NCBI GenBank assembly: GCA_903932545.1
Contig: CAIZGT010000450.1
Span: 1-20,610, forward strand
Source of the DNA: an uncultured Rhodospirillales bacterium
GTDB taxonomy: Bacteria; Pseudomonadota; Alphaproteobacteria; Acetobacterales; Acetobacteraceae
DNA: 20,610 nt
Direction: 5' to 3'
A program made the position numbers and the translations under genes. Below are positions 6,652 to 13,680 of the stretch, in pieces (within the stretch, counting starts at the first letter, position 1; every line of letters starts with the position of its first letter). The notes below the pieces were generated by a model, which was given only the letters and a program-made list of their open reading frames with translations, did no database searches and was not told the origin of the DNA.

Positions 6652-9288
6652 ATGCAACAGAACGCCCGGCCCGGCAGGGCTTTGTATGATAGCGTCAAGA
6701 CCTTGGGTCGCGAGCGTCGGCTCGGTTGGGTGTGGCTTGGTTTGATCGCAGCCGTGGCTTGCGTCGCGCCCGATGGACGGCCAGCGATGGCGCAGGGTTT
6801 TGTGGTGCATGCTGGCAACCCGGCCATTCTGACGATGCTGGAGAAAGCGAAGTTTTGGTATGAGCATGGCCATACCGATGTTGCACTTTCGACCTATGAT
6901 CGCATTCTGGAGATTGAGCCGGGCAATGCGGACGCGCTGATCGGGGCGTCCAAAGTGGCGCTGGATACCGGGCGCGAAGATCTGGTGAAATCCTACGCGG
7001 CACGGCTGCGCAAGGTTGCGCCGGAAGACCCGTTCCTGGCTTCAGTTGATACCGCCAAGCGCCGCAACCCGGCAGATGCGGCGGTTTTGCAGGAGGCGCG
7101 CCATCTGACGGTGCTGGGCCAGCGCAAAGACGCGTTGGCGAAGTATCGGACGTTGTTTCCGGGTGGGAAAGTGCCGGACGAATTGGCGGCGGAATACTAT
7201 CCGTTGCTGCTAGCAACTCTACCACAGGATTCGGTGGAGGCGGACGACACGCTCACCGCACTGCGCGCTGTGGCTGCCGCGCATCCCCGCGATTTGAACA
7301 CCCAACTCGGCTTGGCCCAGGGGCTGATCATCAATGAGGGCAGCCGCGCGGATGGCATCGATATGCTGCGCGAGTTGTCACACAACCAATTGCTGTCCAA
7401 CCGGGTGCGGGTGATGTGGCGTCAGGCGCTGCTGTGGCAGGGGCCGGATGTGAAGGCGATGGACCAGATCGAGGAATACCTGGCGGAAAACCAGAACGAC
7501 CCGGAAATGCAGGCCAAGCTGGTTGCCTTCCGCAGCACGCTGCCAAGCAAGGCATTGCGCGCCCGGATGCTGGGCTACGAGGCGCTGCATTCGGGCAATA
7601 TGGCGGACGCGGAGGCCAGCTTTCGTGAAGCCATCCAAGGCGACAAATCTGACGCCGATGCCTGGATTATGATGGGCGTGGTGCGCCTCAAACAGAACCG
7701 CAACGCAGAAGCGCAACCTTATATTGATCAGGCTTTGCGTCTGGCCCCGGCGCGTCGGCAGGAATTCCAGGAGATGGTTGGGCAAGACCCCGCGACCAAC
7801 GCCAAATATGCTGCCGATGCGGCAAAGGCGGTGTCTGGGCAATACAAGGAGATTTCCAGCCTCGCCGACGCCGGACAATATGACGCTGCTGCGCGCCAAC
7901 TCCGCCGCCTGATGGCGGGGCGTCGCGACGCTGGGCTTACGTTGCAACTGGCAGATTTGGAAAATCGCGGCGGCCATAAGGATGCGGCTTTGGTCAGCCT
8001 GCGCGAAGCGGTGGCGATTGATCCGAAGAACGCGGACGCCACGCTGGCTTTGGCCTCGGCACTGACAGCCTCTGGCCAAACCGTGGAGGCGCAATCTTTG
8101 TTCCGCCGTGCTGAAGCGACGTTCCAGACGGCGGGCAACGAAAAGGCATTGCGGGAAGTGCATCGTGCCCAGGCAGATCAGATGCGTCGTGATGCGCTGC
8201 GGCTGAGTGATCTGGCCGCACGCGAGACGGCGTTGCAGGGCGCGCTTGCGGTTGATCCTTCCAGCTGGTGGACCCGGCTTGAGTTGGCGCGGGTGATGCA
8301 GGCCAGTGGGCGCGGTGCTGATGCCAAGACGATGATGGCTGACGCTGAGCACACCGCCGAAATGCCGCATGCGATGGATACGGCGTCCGGTCAGGAAGCG
8401 TTGCAGGTGGCGGTGGTGTGGGCGCAGGAGCGCGGCGAAGATGGGCATGCGCTTTCGCTCGCGCGCTTGGTTCCCCCCACTCTGCGCAATGCGCCGTTGC
8501 AGGCTTTGCTTGATCATGGCGCGTTTCATGAGCAGGTGGATCAAATCATCCAAAGCGTAGACTACGCCCCGCGCTTGGCCGCACTCGCCTCGAACCCCGA
8601 TCCTGATGGGGTGCGTGGCGAAGTGATGGGCCGGGCTCTGTTGAAGATGAGGGACATCAGCACGCTGCGCTCGGTTCTCGCGGCTTCTTTGGTGGCCACG
8701 CCGCGCCCAGGTGCCGCCCAGCGCCTGCGCTATGGCGCGCTGCTGATGGAGGCAAACCAAACTGGCGGGGCACGCAGTGTTCTGGAAGGCGTTGACCGCA
8801 CCAACCTGACGTCGGATCAGCGCAATTTGCTGGAAGACATGCGGGAGCGGATTGTGGTCAGCGAGGCGGATGATCTGGTGCGCAAGAACCGGGCTGGCGA
8901 TGCGCAGGCGATGCTGACGCCGCTTTATTCACGTCGTCCGTCCAGTGTTCGGTTGCAGGTGGCGATGGCGCGGGTGGATGTGGCGATGGGCCGGAGCGTG
9001 ACGTCGCTGCCAACGCTGCAAGCCGCTGTTCAGCGTGATCCGAAAGACATCGCGGCGCGGGTTGGGGCGATTGAGGCGGCAACGGCTGCGGGCAAGCTGA
9101 GCTTGGCCGATGATCTCGCCCGTGACGGTGTGGCGCTCTATCCGAACGACCCCTTCATGCTGATGCAAGCCGCCAATGTGGCGCGGGCGCGTGGGATGAA
9201 TGGGCGTGCGCTGGAGAATCTGCAAAAGGCGCGCGCCCTGCACGCGGCCAATCAGAATGCTGCGAATGCCGATCGGTTCGCTGAATAA
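6652..9288 (+). CDS. Exported TPR protein resembling the BcsC N-terminal region
   Basis: An 878-residue periplasmic protein. A long basic N-terminus leads into the hydrophobic signal LGWVWLGLIAAVACVA, with likely cleavage near PAMAQ (residue 47 or 48). The rest is almost entirely tetratricopeptide helices, for example AKFWYEHGHTDVALSTYDRI, then SGNMADAEASFREAI and GGHKDAALVSLREAVAIDP. The first 250 residues follow the order of the cellulose-synthase protein BcsC: a TPR pair, LRKVAPEDP, QEARHLTVLGQRKDALAKYR, EYYPLLLATL. The protein stops at the end of the TPR array and lacks the roughly 350-residue outer-membrane barrel of BcsC. The ATG at 6652 has TGAGG 6 nt upstream; GTG 6640 is the alternative. 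It is followed after 40 nt by an AlgJ/AlgX-like gene, which suggests a scaffold role in exopolysaccharide export or modification. Confidence 0.82.
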   Translation: MQQNARPGRALYDSVKTLGRERRLGWVWLGLIAAVACVAPDGRPAMAQGFVVHAGNPAILTMLEKAKFWYEHGHTDVALSTYDRILEIEPGNADALIGASKVALDTGREDLVKSYAARLRKVAPEDPFLASVDTAKRRNPADAAVLQEARHLTVLGQRKDALAKYRTLFPGGKVPDELAAEYYPLLLATLPQDSVEADDTLTALRAVAAAHPRDLNTQLGLAQGLIINEGSRADGIDMLRELSHNQLLSNRVRVMWRQALLWQGPDVKAMDQIEEYLAENQNDPEMQAKLVAFRSTLPSKALRARMLGYEALHSGNMADAEASFREAIQGDKSDADAWIMMGVVRLKQNRNAEAQPYIDQALRLAPARRQEFQEMVGQDPATNAKYAADAAKAVSGQYKEISSLADAGQYDAAARQLRRLMAGRRDAGLTLQLADLENRGGHKDAALVSLREAVAIDPKNADATLALASALTASGQTVEAQSLFRRAEATFQTAGNEKALREVHRAQADQMRRDALRLSDLAARETALQGALAVDPSSWWTRLELARVMQASGRGADAKTMMADAEHTAEMPHAMDTASGQEALQVAVVWAQERGEDGHALSLARLVPPTLRNAPLQALLDHGAFHEQVDQIIQSVDYAPRLAALASNPDPDGVRGEVMGRALLKMRDISTLRSVLAASLVATPRPGAAQRLRYGALLMEANQTGGARSVLEGVDRTNLTSDQRNLLEDMRERIVVSEADDLVRKNRAGDAQAMLTPLYSRRPSSVRLQVAMARVDVAMGRSVTSLPTLQAAVQRDPKDIAARVGAIEAATAAGKLSLADDLARDGVALYPNDPFMLMQAANVARARGMNGRALENLQKARALHAANQNAANADRFAE

Positions 9289-9290
9289 CT

Positions 9291-9306
9291 GACCAGACTG
9301 CTGGTC
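9291..9306 (+). repeat. Small hairpin between the TPR and AlgJ-like genes
   Basis: GACCAG at 9291-9296 pairs with CTGGTC at 9301-9306 around a 4-nt loop, directly after the TPR stop codon and about 20 nt before the next gene. No T-run follows. It may alter transcript stability or the ratio of the two proteins. Confidence 0.3.
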
Positions 9307-9328
9307 TGAGCAATGGAGACGATGCGTG

Positions 9329-10330
9329 ATGATACAGACCAAACTATCGCGCCGGATGGCACTTGCGGGCATGGGGGCGGCCTCGTTGGGGCTGTCCACC
9401 GCTCGCCCGGCGCAGGCCTCTATCATGGGGATGGTGGTGGTGGGCGGAGATGGCTGGCTTTATCCGGTGTGGGATGAGGTGCGCAATTTCGATCAGAATC
9501 GGTTCAATGCGGCGATCAAGGCGATCAACGGGGCCGTGGCGATTATGAAGCGGGCGGGCATTGAGACGGTGATTTCACTCACGCCGGTGAAGTCTCGGAC
9601 CTATCCGGAATTCATGCCCGCTGATTTCCAATGGTCGCCAGCGGCGTTGAAGCGGTATCAGCTCTCACTGGATGCGCTGCGCCAGCCGGGCACGCTGGTG
9701 CCGGATTTGGACGCGGCGATGCGCAATGCGCGCAAGAGCAATCCGGCGGAGCAGTTTTTCTTCAAAACCGACACGCATTGGACGCCAGTGGGGGCGGAAG
9801 TGTGTGCGGCCACGCTGAGCCGGGAGATGCTCGCCAAGTTCCGCTTGCCCGCCAGCGCCAAGCCGGGAGTGATGCTGGGCGAGTATATCGACATGATCCA
9901 GTCCAAGAATGATCTGTTCGAGCAACTGCCCGCGGCAGAGAAGGCGAAACTGGGGCGTGAGCGTTACAAAATCCGTCGCGAAGCTGGGCCGAGTGCGCAA
10001 AATGCTTCGTTGATCGAGGATGACGTGGCCGATGTGGAGTTGATCGGCAACAGCTACACCCAGCCGAAATACGGCTATTCGCAGGCGATCTCACGCGGGC
10101 TGAACCGCCCGGTGGGGCTCACATGGCGGGTGCATCAATACGGCTCTTACGCGATTTTGCTGGAATATCTGAAATCGGCGAGTTTCAAGCAAATGCGGCC
10201 CAAAGTGGTGATTTGGGACTTTGAAGAGATTGATATGGAAGGTCCGCCCGAGATGAAGGATTTCTGGGGCGAGCACGCGATGGCGACGGATGCGTTTTTG
10301 GGTGCGGTTCAGAAGGCGGTTGCGGTTTAA
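9329..10330 (+). CDS. AlgJ/AlgX-like SGNH-type protein (exopolysaccharide acetylation)
   Basis: A 333-residue exported protein of the AlgX/AlgJ SGNH hydrolase-like family, which moves acetyl groups onto polysaccharides in the periplasm. The N-terminus, LSRRMALAGMGAASLGL ending in PAQA, looks like a Tat signal cleaved after about residue 30. The family landmarks follow in order: GGDGWLY (39-45), TDTHW (147-151, catalytic Asp148 and His150) and IGNSYT with the likely nucleophile Ser242. All three catalytic residues appear intact. GGAG at 9315-9318 precedes GTG 9326 by 7 nt and ATG 9329 by 10 nt; either could be used. It forms a two-gene unit with the BcsC-like TPR gene. The membrane acyl donor partner (AlgI-type MBOAT) is not in this window. 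Confidence 0.82.
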   Translation: MIQTKLSRRMALAGMGAASLGLSTARPAQASIMGMVVVGGDGWLYPVWDEVRNFDQNRFNAAIKAINGAVAIMKRAGIETVISLTPVKSRTYPEFMPADFQWSPAALKRYQLSLDALRQPGTLVPDLDAAMRNARKSNPAEQFFFKTDTHWTPVGAEVCAATLSREMLAKFRLPASAKPGVMLGEYIDMIQSKNDLFEQLPAAEKAKLGRERYKIRREAGPSAQNASLIEDDVADVELIGNSYTQPKYGYSQAISRGLNRPVGLTWRVHQYGSYAILLEYLKSASFKQMRPKVVIWDFEEIDMEGPPEMKDFWGEHAMATDAFLGAVQKAVAV

Positions 10331-10341
10331 CATGTGGCAAT

Positions 10342-10371
10342 CCACCGCGATGCATCCATGCATCGCGGTGG
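10342..10371. terminator. Perfect palindrome between convergent algJ-like and cyd genes
   Basis: CCACCGCGATGCAT at 10342-10355 is matched by ATGCATCGCGGTGG at 10358-10371, a 13-14 bp stem with a tight loop. It fills most of the 42-nt gap between two convergent stop codons, the usual place for a bidirectional terminator. Neither side has a T-run, so the mechanism is uncertain. Confidence 0.6.
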
Positions 10372-10372
10372 G

Positions 10373-10483
10373 TTACGACGCCAGCAACAGCGCCTTGAGC
10401 ACGGTTTTGAGGCCGAAAGCGACCACGCCAACCGCAGCCACGCCTGCAAGCCATAGTGCGGCGAACCAGACCCATTGCTTCAT
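10373..10483 (-). CDS. DUF2474-like small subunit of cytochrome bd oxidase
   Basis: A 36-residue peptide with one membrane helix: it begins MKQWVWFAALWLAGVAAVG, continues hydrophobic, and ends in FGLKTVLKALLLAS. Tiny single-helix proteins encoded right after cydB (CydX, CydZ/YbgT and the DUF2474 family of cyanide-insensitive oxidases) join and stabilise the oxidase; the WFxxLWLAGV pattern fits DUF2474 best. The ATG lies 10 nt after the cydB stop, with TGAGG overlapping that stop codon as ribosome site. It ends 2 nt before the palindromic terminator. The position at the end of cydAB and the single helix make a real gene likely despite its size. Confidence 0.75.
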   Translation of the reverse strand: MKQWVWFAALWLAGVAAVGVVAFGLKTVLKALLLAS

Positions 10484-10493
10484 CAACGCGGCC

Positions 10494-11501
10494 TCAATGG
10501 TAATGCACGCCCGGCTTCACTTTGCCGCGAAACACCCAATAGGCGTAGCCGGTGTAGCCGAGGATGATCGGCACCAGCACCGAAGCGCCGACCAACAGAA
10601 ACAGTTGGCTGTCATAGGGCGCTGCTGCGTCCCAGATGGTGATGCTGGGCGGCACCATCAGTGGGAACATCGAAATCCCCAAACCGGCAAAGCACAGCAC
10701 GAACCAGCCGAGCGCACATGCGAACGGGCGGATATGGCTGTTTGCGTTGTGCAGCGCCTTCCAGCCAAGCCATGCGAGCAGCGCCATCAGCAACGGGACA
10801 GGCGAGGTGAGCGCGATGCCCGGCCAGTGGAACCAGCGTTCGAGGAAGCGCGGATGCAGGAACGGTGTCCAGAGGCTCACAATGCCGATCAAGCTCAATG
10901 TGGCGATGCCCAGCTTGATCGCGTAGGCCCGGCAACGCGCTTGCAATGGCCCATCGGTGCGCCAGATCAGCCATGTCGCACCGAGCAGCGCATAGCCTAC
11001 CACCAACGCAAACCCGCAGAGCACGGTGAACGGGGTGAGCCAATCCCACCAGCCACCGGCATAGCCTCGGCCTTCTATTTTGATGCCCTGCAACAGCCCA
11101 CCGAGCGCCAAGCCTTGGCAGAACGCGGCGAAGGTGGAGCCCATGGCGAAGGAGTAATCCCACGCAAGTCGGCCCCAATTGGTGGTGGCGCGGAAGCGGA
11201 ATTCGAACGCCACGCCGCGAAACACCAGCCCGAGCAGCATGCCGATGATCGCTGGATACAAGGCGGGCAGGATGGTGGCGTAGGCGAGCGGGAAGACGGC
11301 GAACAAGCCGCCGCCGCCCAGCACCAGCCATGTCTCGTTGCCATCCCACACCGGGGCGATGGAATTGACCATCGTGTCGCGTTCTGTGGCACCGCGCTCG
11401 ACACCGAACAGGATGCCGACGCCGAGATCGAAACCATCGAGGACAACATAAGCCAGAACGGCGAAGGCGATTAGCCCGGCCCAGATGATTGGGAGGTCCA
11501 T
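10494..11501 (-). CDS. cydB: Cytochrome bd-type (cyanide-insensitive) ubiquinol oxidase subunit II
   Basis: A 335-residue integral membrane protein and the second subunit of the bd-type quinol oxidase, which reduces oxygen to water without pumping protons. The family pattern YVVLDGFDLGVG is at 18-29 and PVWDGNETWLVLGGG starts at about residue 50. Eight to nine hydrophobic segments follow, and the C-terminus (YTGYAYWVFRGKV) is also typical. The ATG at 11501 gives the usual length; the open frame to 11771 is antisense noise over the cydA 3' end. The start lies 5 nt after the cydA stop, and GGAG inside the end of cydA serves as ribosome site, so the two are coupled. The subunit pairs with CydA from the adjacent gene and probably with the 36-residue peptide. 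Confidence 0.95.
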   Translation of the reverse strand: MDLPIIWAGLIAFAVLAYVVLDGFDLGVGILFGVERGATERDTMVNSIAPVWDGNETWLVLGGGGLFAVFPLAYATILPALYPAIIGMLLGLVFRGVAFEFRFRATTNWGRLAWDYSFAMGSTFAAFCQGLALGGLLQGIKIEGRGYAGGWWDWLTPFTVLCGFALVVGYALLGATWLIWRTDGPLQARCRAYAIKLGIATLSLIGIVSLWTPFLHPRFLERWFHWPGIALTSPVPLLMALLAWLGWKALHNANSHIRPFACALGWFVLCFAGLGISMFPLMVPPSITIWDAAAPYDSQLFLLVGASVLVPIILGYTGYAYWVFRGKVKPGVHYH

Positions 11502-11506
11502 AGTGA

Positions 11507-12895
11507 TCACTCCGCCGCAATCACCGGCCCCGGCACGATGCCATGGGCGCGGGCGGGGTGGGAGGATGGGCCGTGCTCCCCTCGTGTGGGCGGATTGGCG
11601 AGCAGGCGCAGCACGAGGCCGACGCCTGCGCCAAACACCAACAGATAGACCAGCACAAAGGCGGTGAGCGAGACGGCCAAGCCGGGTGCGCCAATCGGGG
11701 AGACGCTCTGCGCTGTCCGCAGCACGCCATAGACGGTGTAAGGCTGGCGGCCGACCTCGGTGGTAACCCATCCGGCCAGCAGTGCTATCAGACCGGAGGG
11801 TGCCATTGCCAAGGATGCGTAGAGCATCAGCTTGGAGTCATAGAGCTTACGTTTCCAGCGCAAGAACAGGCTGGCCGCCCCGAGCAACACCATGGCTGAG
11901 CCGAGGCCGACCATGATGCGGAACGTCCAAAACAGGATTTCCGCCGATGGGCGATCTTCCGGTTTGAAATCATTGAGCCCCGGCGTGTGCCCGTTCCATT
12001 GATGGGTGAGGATCAGGCTGGAGAGATGCGGGATGGCAATCTCATAATCCATCGTCGCGGTGTCGTCATGTGGGATCCCGAATAGGATAAGCGGCGCGCC
12101 GTCATGGGCCTCATAGTGGCCCTCCATCGCGGCGATTTTGGCGGGCTGGTATTGCAGCGTGTTCAGACCGTGCGCATCGCCGACCAGCACCTGCGCCGGG
12201 GCCGCGAGGGCAGCCATCCACATCGCCATCGAGAACATTGTCCGCGCGGCTTCGTTGCGCTTGTCTGACAGCACATGCCAAGCGCCGGTGGCACCGACCA
12301 CGAAGGCGACGGAGAGGTAGGAAGCGAGGACCATGTGCGGGAAACGCACCGGGAAGCTCGGATTGAAGATGATCGCCAGCCAATCGGCGGGCAGGAAGCG
12401 GCCATCGGCATCCAGAGTGAAGCCGACGGGCGTCTGCATCCAGGAATTGACCACTAAGATCCAGAACGCCGAGAGCAGCGTGCCGAATGCGACGACACAG
12501 GTGGCGGCAAAATGCAGTTTTGGCCCGACTTTTTCCATGCCGAACAGCATGACGCCCAAAAAGCCTGCTTCGAGGAAGAAGGCGCTCAGCACCTCGTATC
12601 CCATCAGCGGCCCGATCACTGGCCCGGCCTTGTCGGAGAACACCGACCAATTGGTGCCGAATTGGTAGGACATCACCAAGCCGGAGACCACGCCCATGCC
12701 GAACACCAGCGAGAACGGTTTGAGCCAGTATTTGAACAAATCGAGATAGACCCGCTGCCCGGTGCGCAGCCACATGCCTTCTAGCACCGCCAGATAGCTC
12801 GCCAGCCCGATGGACAGAGCGGGGAAGATGATGTGCGCCATCACGGTGAAGGCGAACTGGGTTCGCGCCAGATGGAAGGCGTCTAGGCCAAACAT
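11507..12895 (-). CDS. cydA: Cytochrome bd-type (cyanide-insensitive) ubiquinol oxidase subunit I
   Basis: A 462-residue haem-bearing subunit. Predicted haem ligands are His21 (b595-type site), His187 in RFPHMVLASY and Met328 in FRIMVGLG, matching His186 and Met393 of E. coli CydA in context. The proton-path glutamates are Glu101 and Glu109 in GYEVLSAFFLEAG. The quinol-site block TTEVGRQPYTVYGVLRT is present. The protein is about 60 residues shorter than E. coli CydA between His187 and Met328, so the Q-loop is short, as in CioA cyanide-insensitive oxidases. AGGA about 9 nt before the ATG supports the start. It heads a cydA-cydB-DUF2474 operon. The 5' leader carries GCGGTG/CACCGC (12912-12930). 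No FNR-like or ArcA-like site was recognised upstream. Confidence 0.95.
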   Translation of the reverse strand: MFGLDAFHLARTQFAFTVMAHIIFPALSIGLASYLAVLEGMWLRTGQRVYLDLFKYWLKPFSLVFGMGVVSGLVMSYQFGTNWSVFSDKAGPVIGPLMGYEVLSAFFLEAGFLGVMLFGMEKVGPKLHFAATCVVAFGTLLSAFWILVVNSWMQTPVGFTLDADGRFLPADWLAIIFNPSFPVRFPHMVLASYLSVAFVVGATGAWHVLSDKRNEAARTMFSMAMWMAALAAPAQVLVGDAHGLNTLQYQPAKIAAMEGHYEAHDGAPLILFGIPHDDTATMDYEIAIPHLSSLILTHQWNGHTPGLNDFKPEDRPSAEILFWTFRIMVGLGSAMVLLGAASLFLRWKRKLYDSKLMLYASLAMAPSGLIALLAGWVTTEVGRQPYTVYGVLRTAQSVSPIGAPGLAVSLTAFVLVYLLVFGAGVGLVLRLLANPPTRGEHGPSSHPARAHGIVPGPVIAAE

Positions 12896-13077
12896 GCCAC
12901 TGTTTCCTAATGCGGTGTATCTTCCACCGCTATGTAGAGCGAGAGGCGGAACTGCAAGGAAGTGAATTCGCGTCCCGCGCCCGACGGGTGCGTGGAAAAC
13001 GCAATTTTTCGCTGCTTAGATGGGAAATATACCTACGAAGGGTTGGCGGCCACGCATAGCTGTGTTACCCGGATCAA

Positions 13078-13638
13078 ATGCGCTCAATCTCACGATTTGT
13101 TGCCGTTGTAACATTTGCTGCCATTCTGGGGTCTGTCCCAGTGGGCGCTTTCGCCGCCGACGCTTGTGGTTCGATGCTGATGCCTGCGGCCCAGCTCAAA
13201 CAATTTTCGCGCGGCTTCTCCAATCATCACTCTGGCGCGGACCTGACCGCCCCTTATGGTTCGCCGGTGCGCGCGGCGTCGGCTGGCACGGTGATTTTTG
13301 CCGGTCGGTATTTTGGCTATGGCAATATGATCGATATCCGCCATCCGGATGGTTTGGTGACCCGGTATGCGCATTTGTCGAAATTCAGCCCTGGTGTGAA
13401 ACCGGGTGCGGATGTGGGCTTGGGCGAAACCATCGGCGCCATCGGCACATCTGGCCAAGCGCATGGCGCGCATCTGCATTTTGAAGTGCGGGTGGATGGT
13501 CACGCGATTGATCCAGCCCCGTTCCTCGCGCTGGCGCAATGCCCAACCGGCACCACCGGCCCGGTGGTGGAAGAGGCGCATGCGCCGGATCTGCAATCGC
13601 CGTTGCTGCCATCGCGTCCGACGCCGGGTTCGCACTGA
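13078..13638 (+). CDS. Exported M23 (LytM-type) peptidase
   Basis: A 186-residue zinc metallopeptidase expected to cut peptidoglycan cross-bridges, or to activate amidases, in the periplasm. The signal peptide RFVAVVTFAAILGSVPVGAFA is probably cleaved near residue 26. The M23 domain fills most of the mature protein: HHSGADL with metal ligands His51 and Asp55, the GYGNMIDIRHPDG strand, YAHLSKF, and HGAHLHFEV with His132 and ligand His134. All expected metal and catalytic residues are present, so it looks active. The last 35 residues are Pro-rich and probably flexible. The start at 13078 fits the signal peptide, with only a weak GGA nearby. It is divergent from cydA (182 nt between starts, no gene seen there) and convergent with the nucleotidase gene. 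Confidence 0.9.
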   Translation: MRSISRFVAVVTFAAILGSVPVGAFAADACGSMLMPAAQLKQFSRGFSNHHSGADLTAPYGSPVRAASAGTVIFAGRYFGYGNMIDIRHPDGLVTRYAHLSKFSPGVKPGADVGLGETIGAIGTSGQAHGAHLHFEVRVDGHAIDPAPFLALAQCPTGTTGPVVEEAHAPDLQSPLLPSRPTPGSH

Positions 13639-13680
13639 TCGCGGAGGCGGCGAGCGGCGCTTTGTTCGTTCGCCATGTGG

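Noticed and set aside
7378..8760. 460-codon open frame on the - strand
   Set aside because: It is antisense to the TPR gene and rich in His, Arg and Gln, typical of the shadow of a GC-rich coding strand.
10290..11474. 394-codon open frame on the + strand
   Set aside because: It is fully antisense to cydB, and its translation is rich in His, Gln and Arg with no domain. The cydB frame matches its family end to end.
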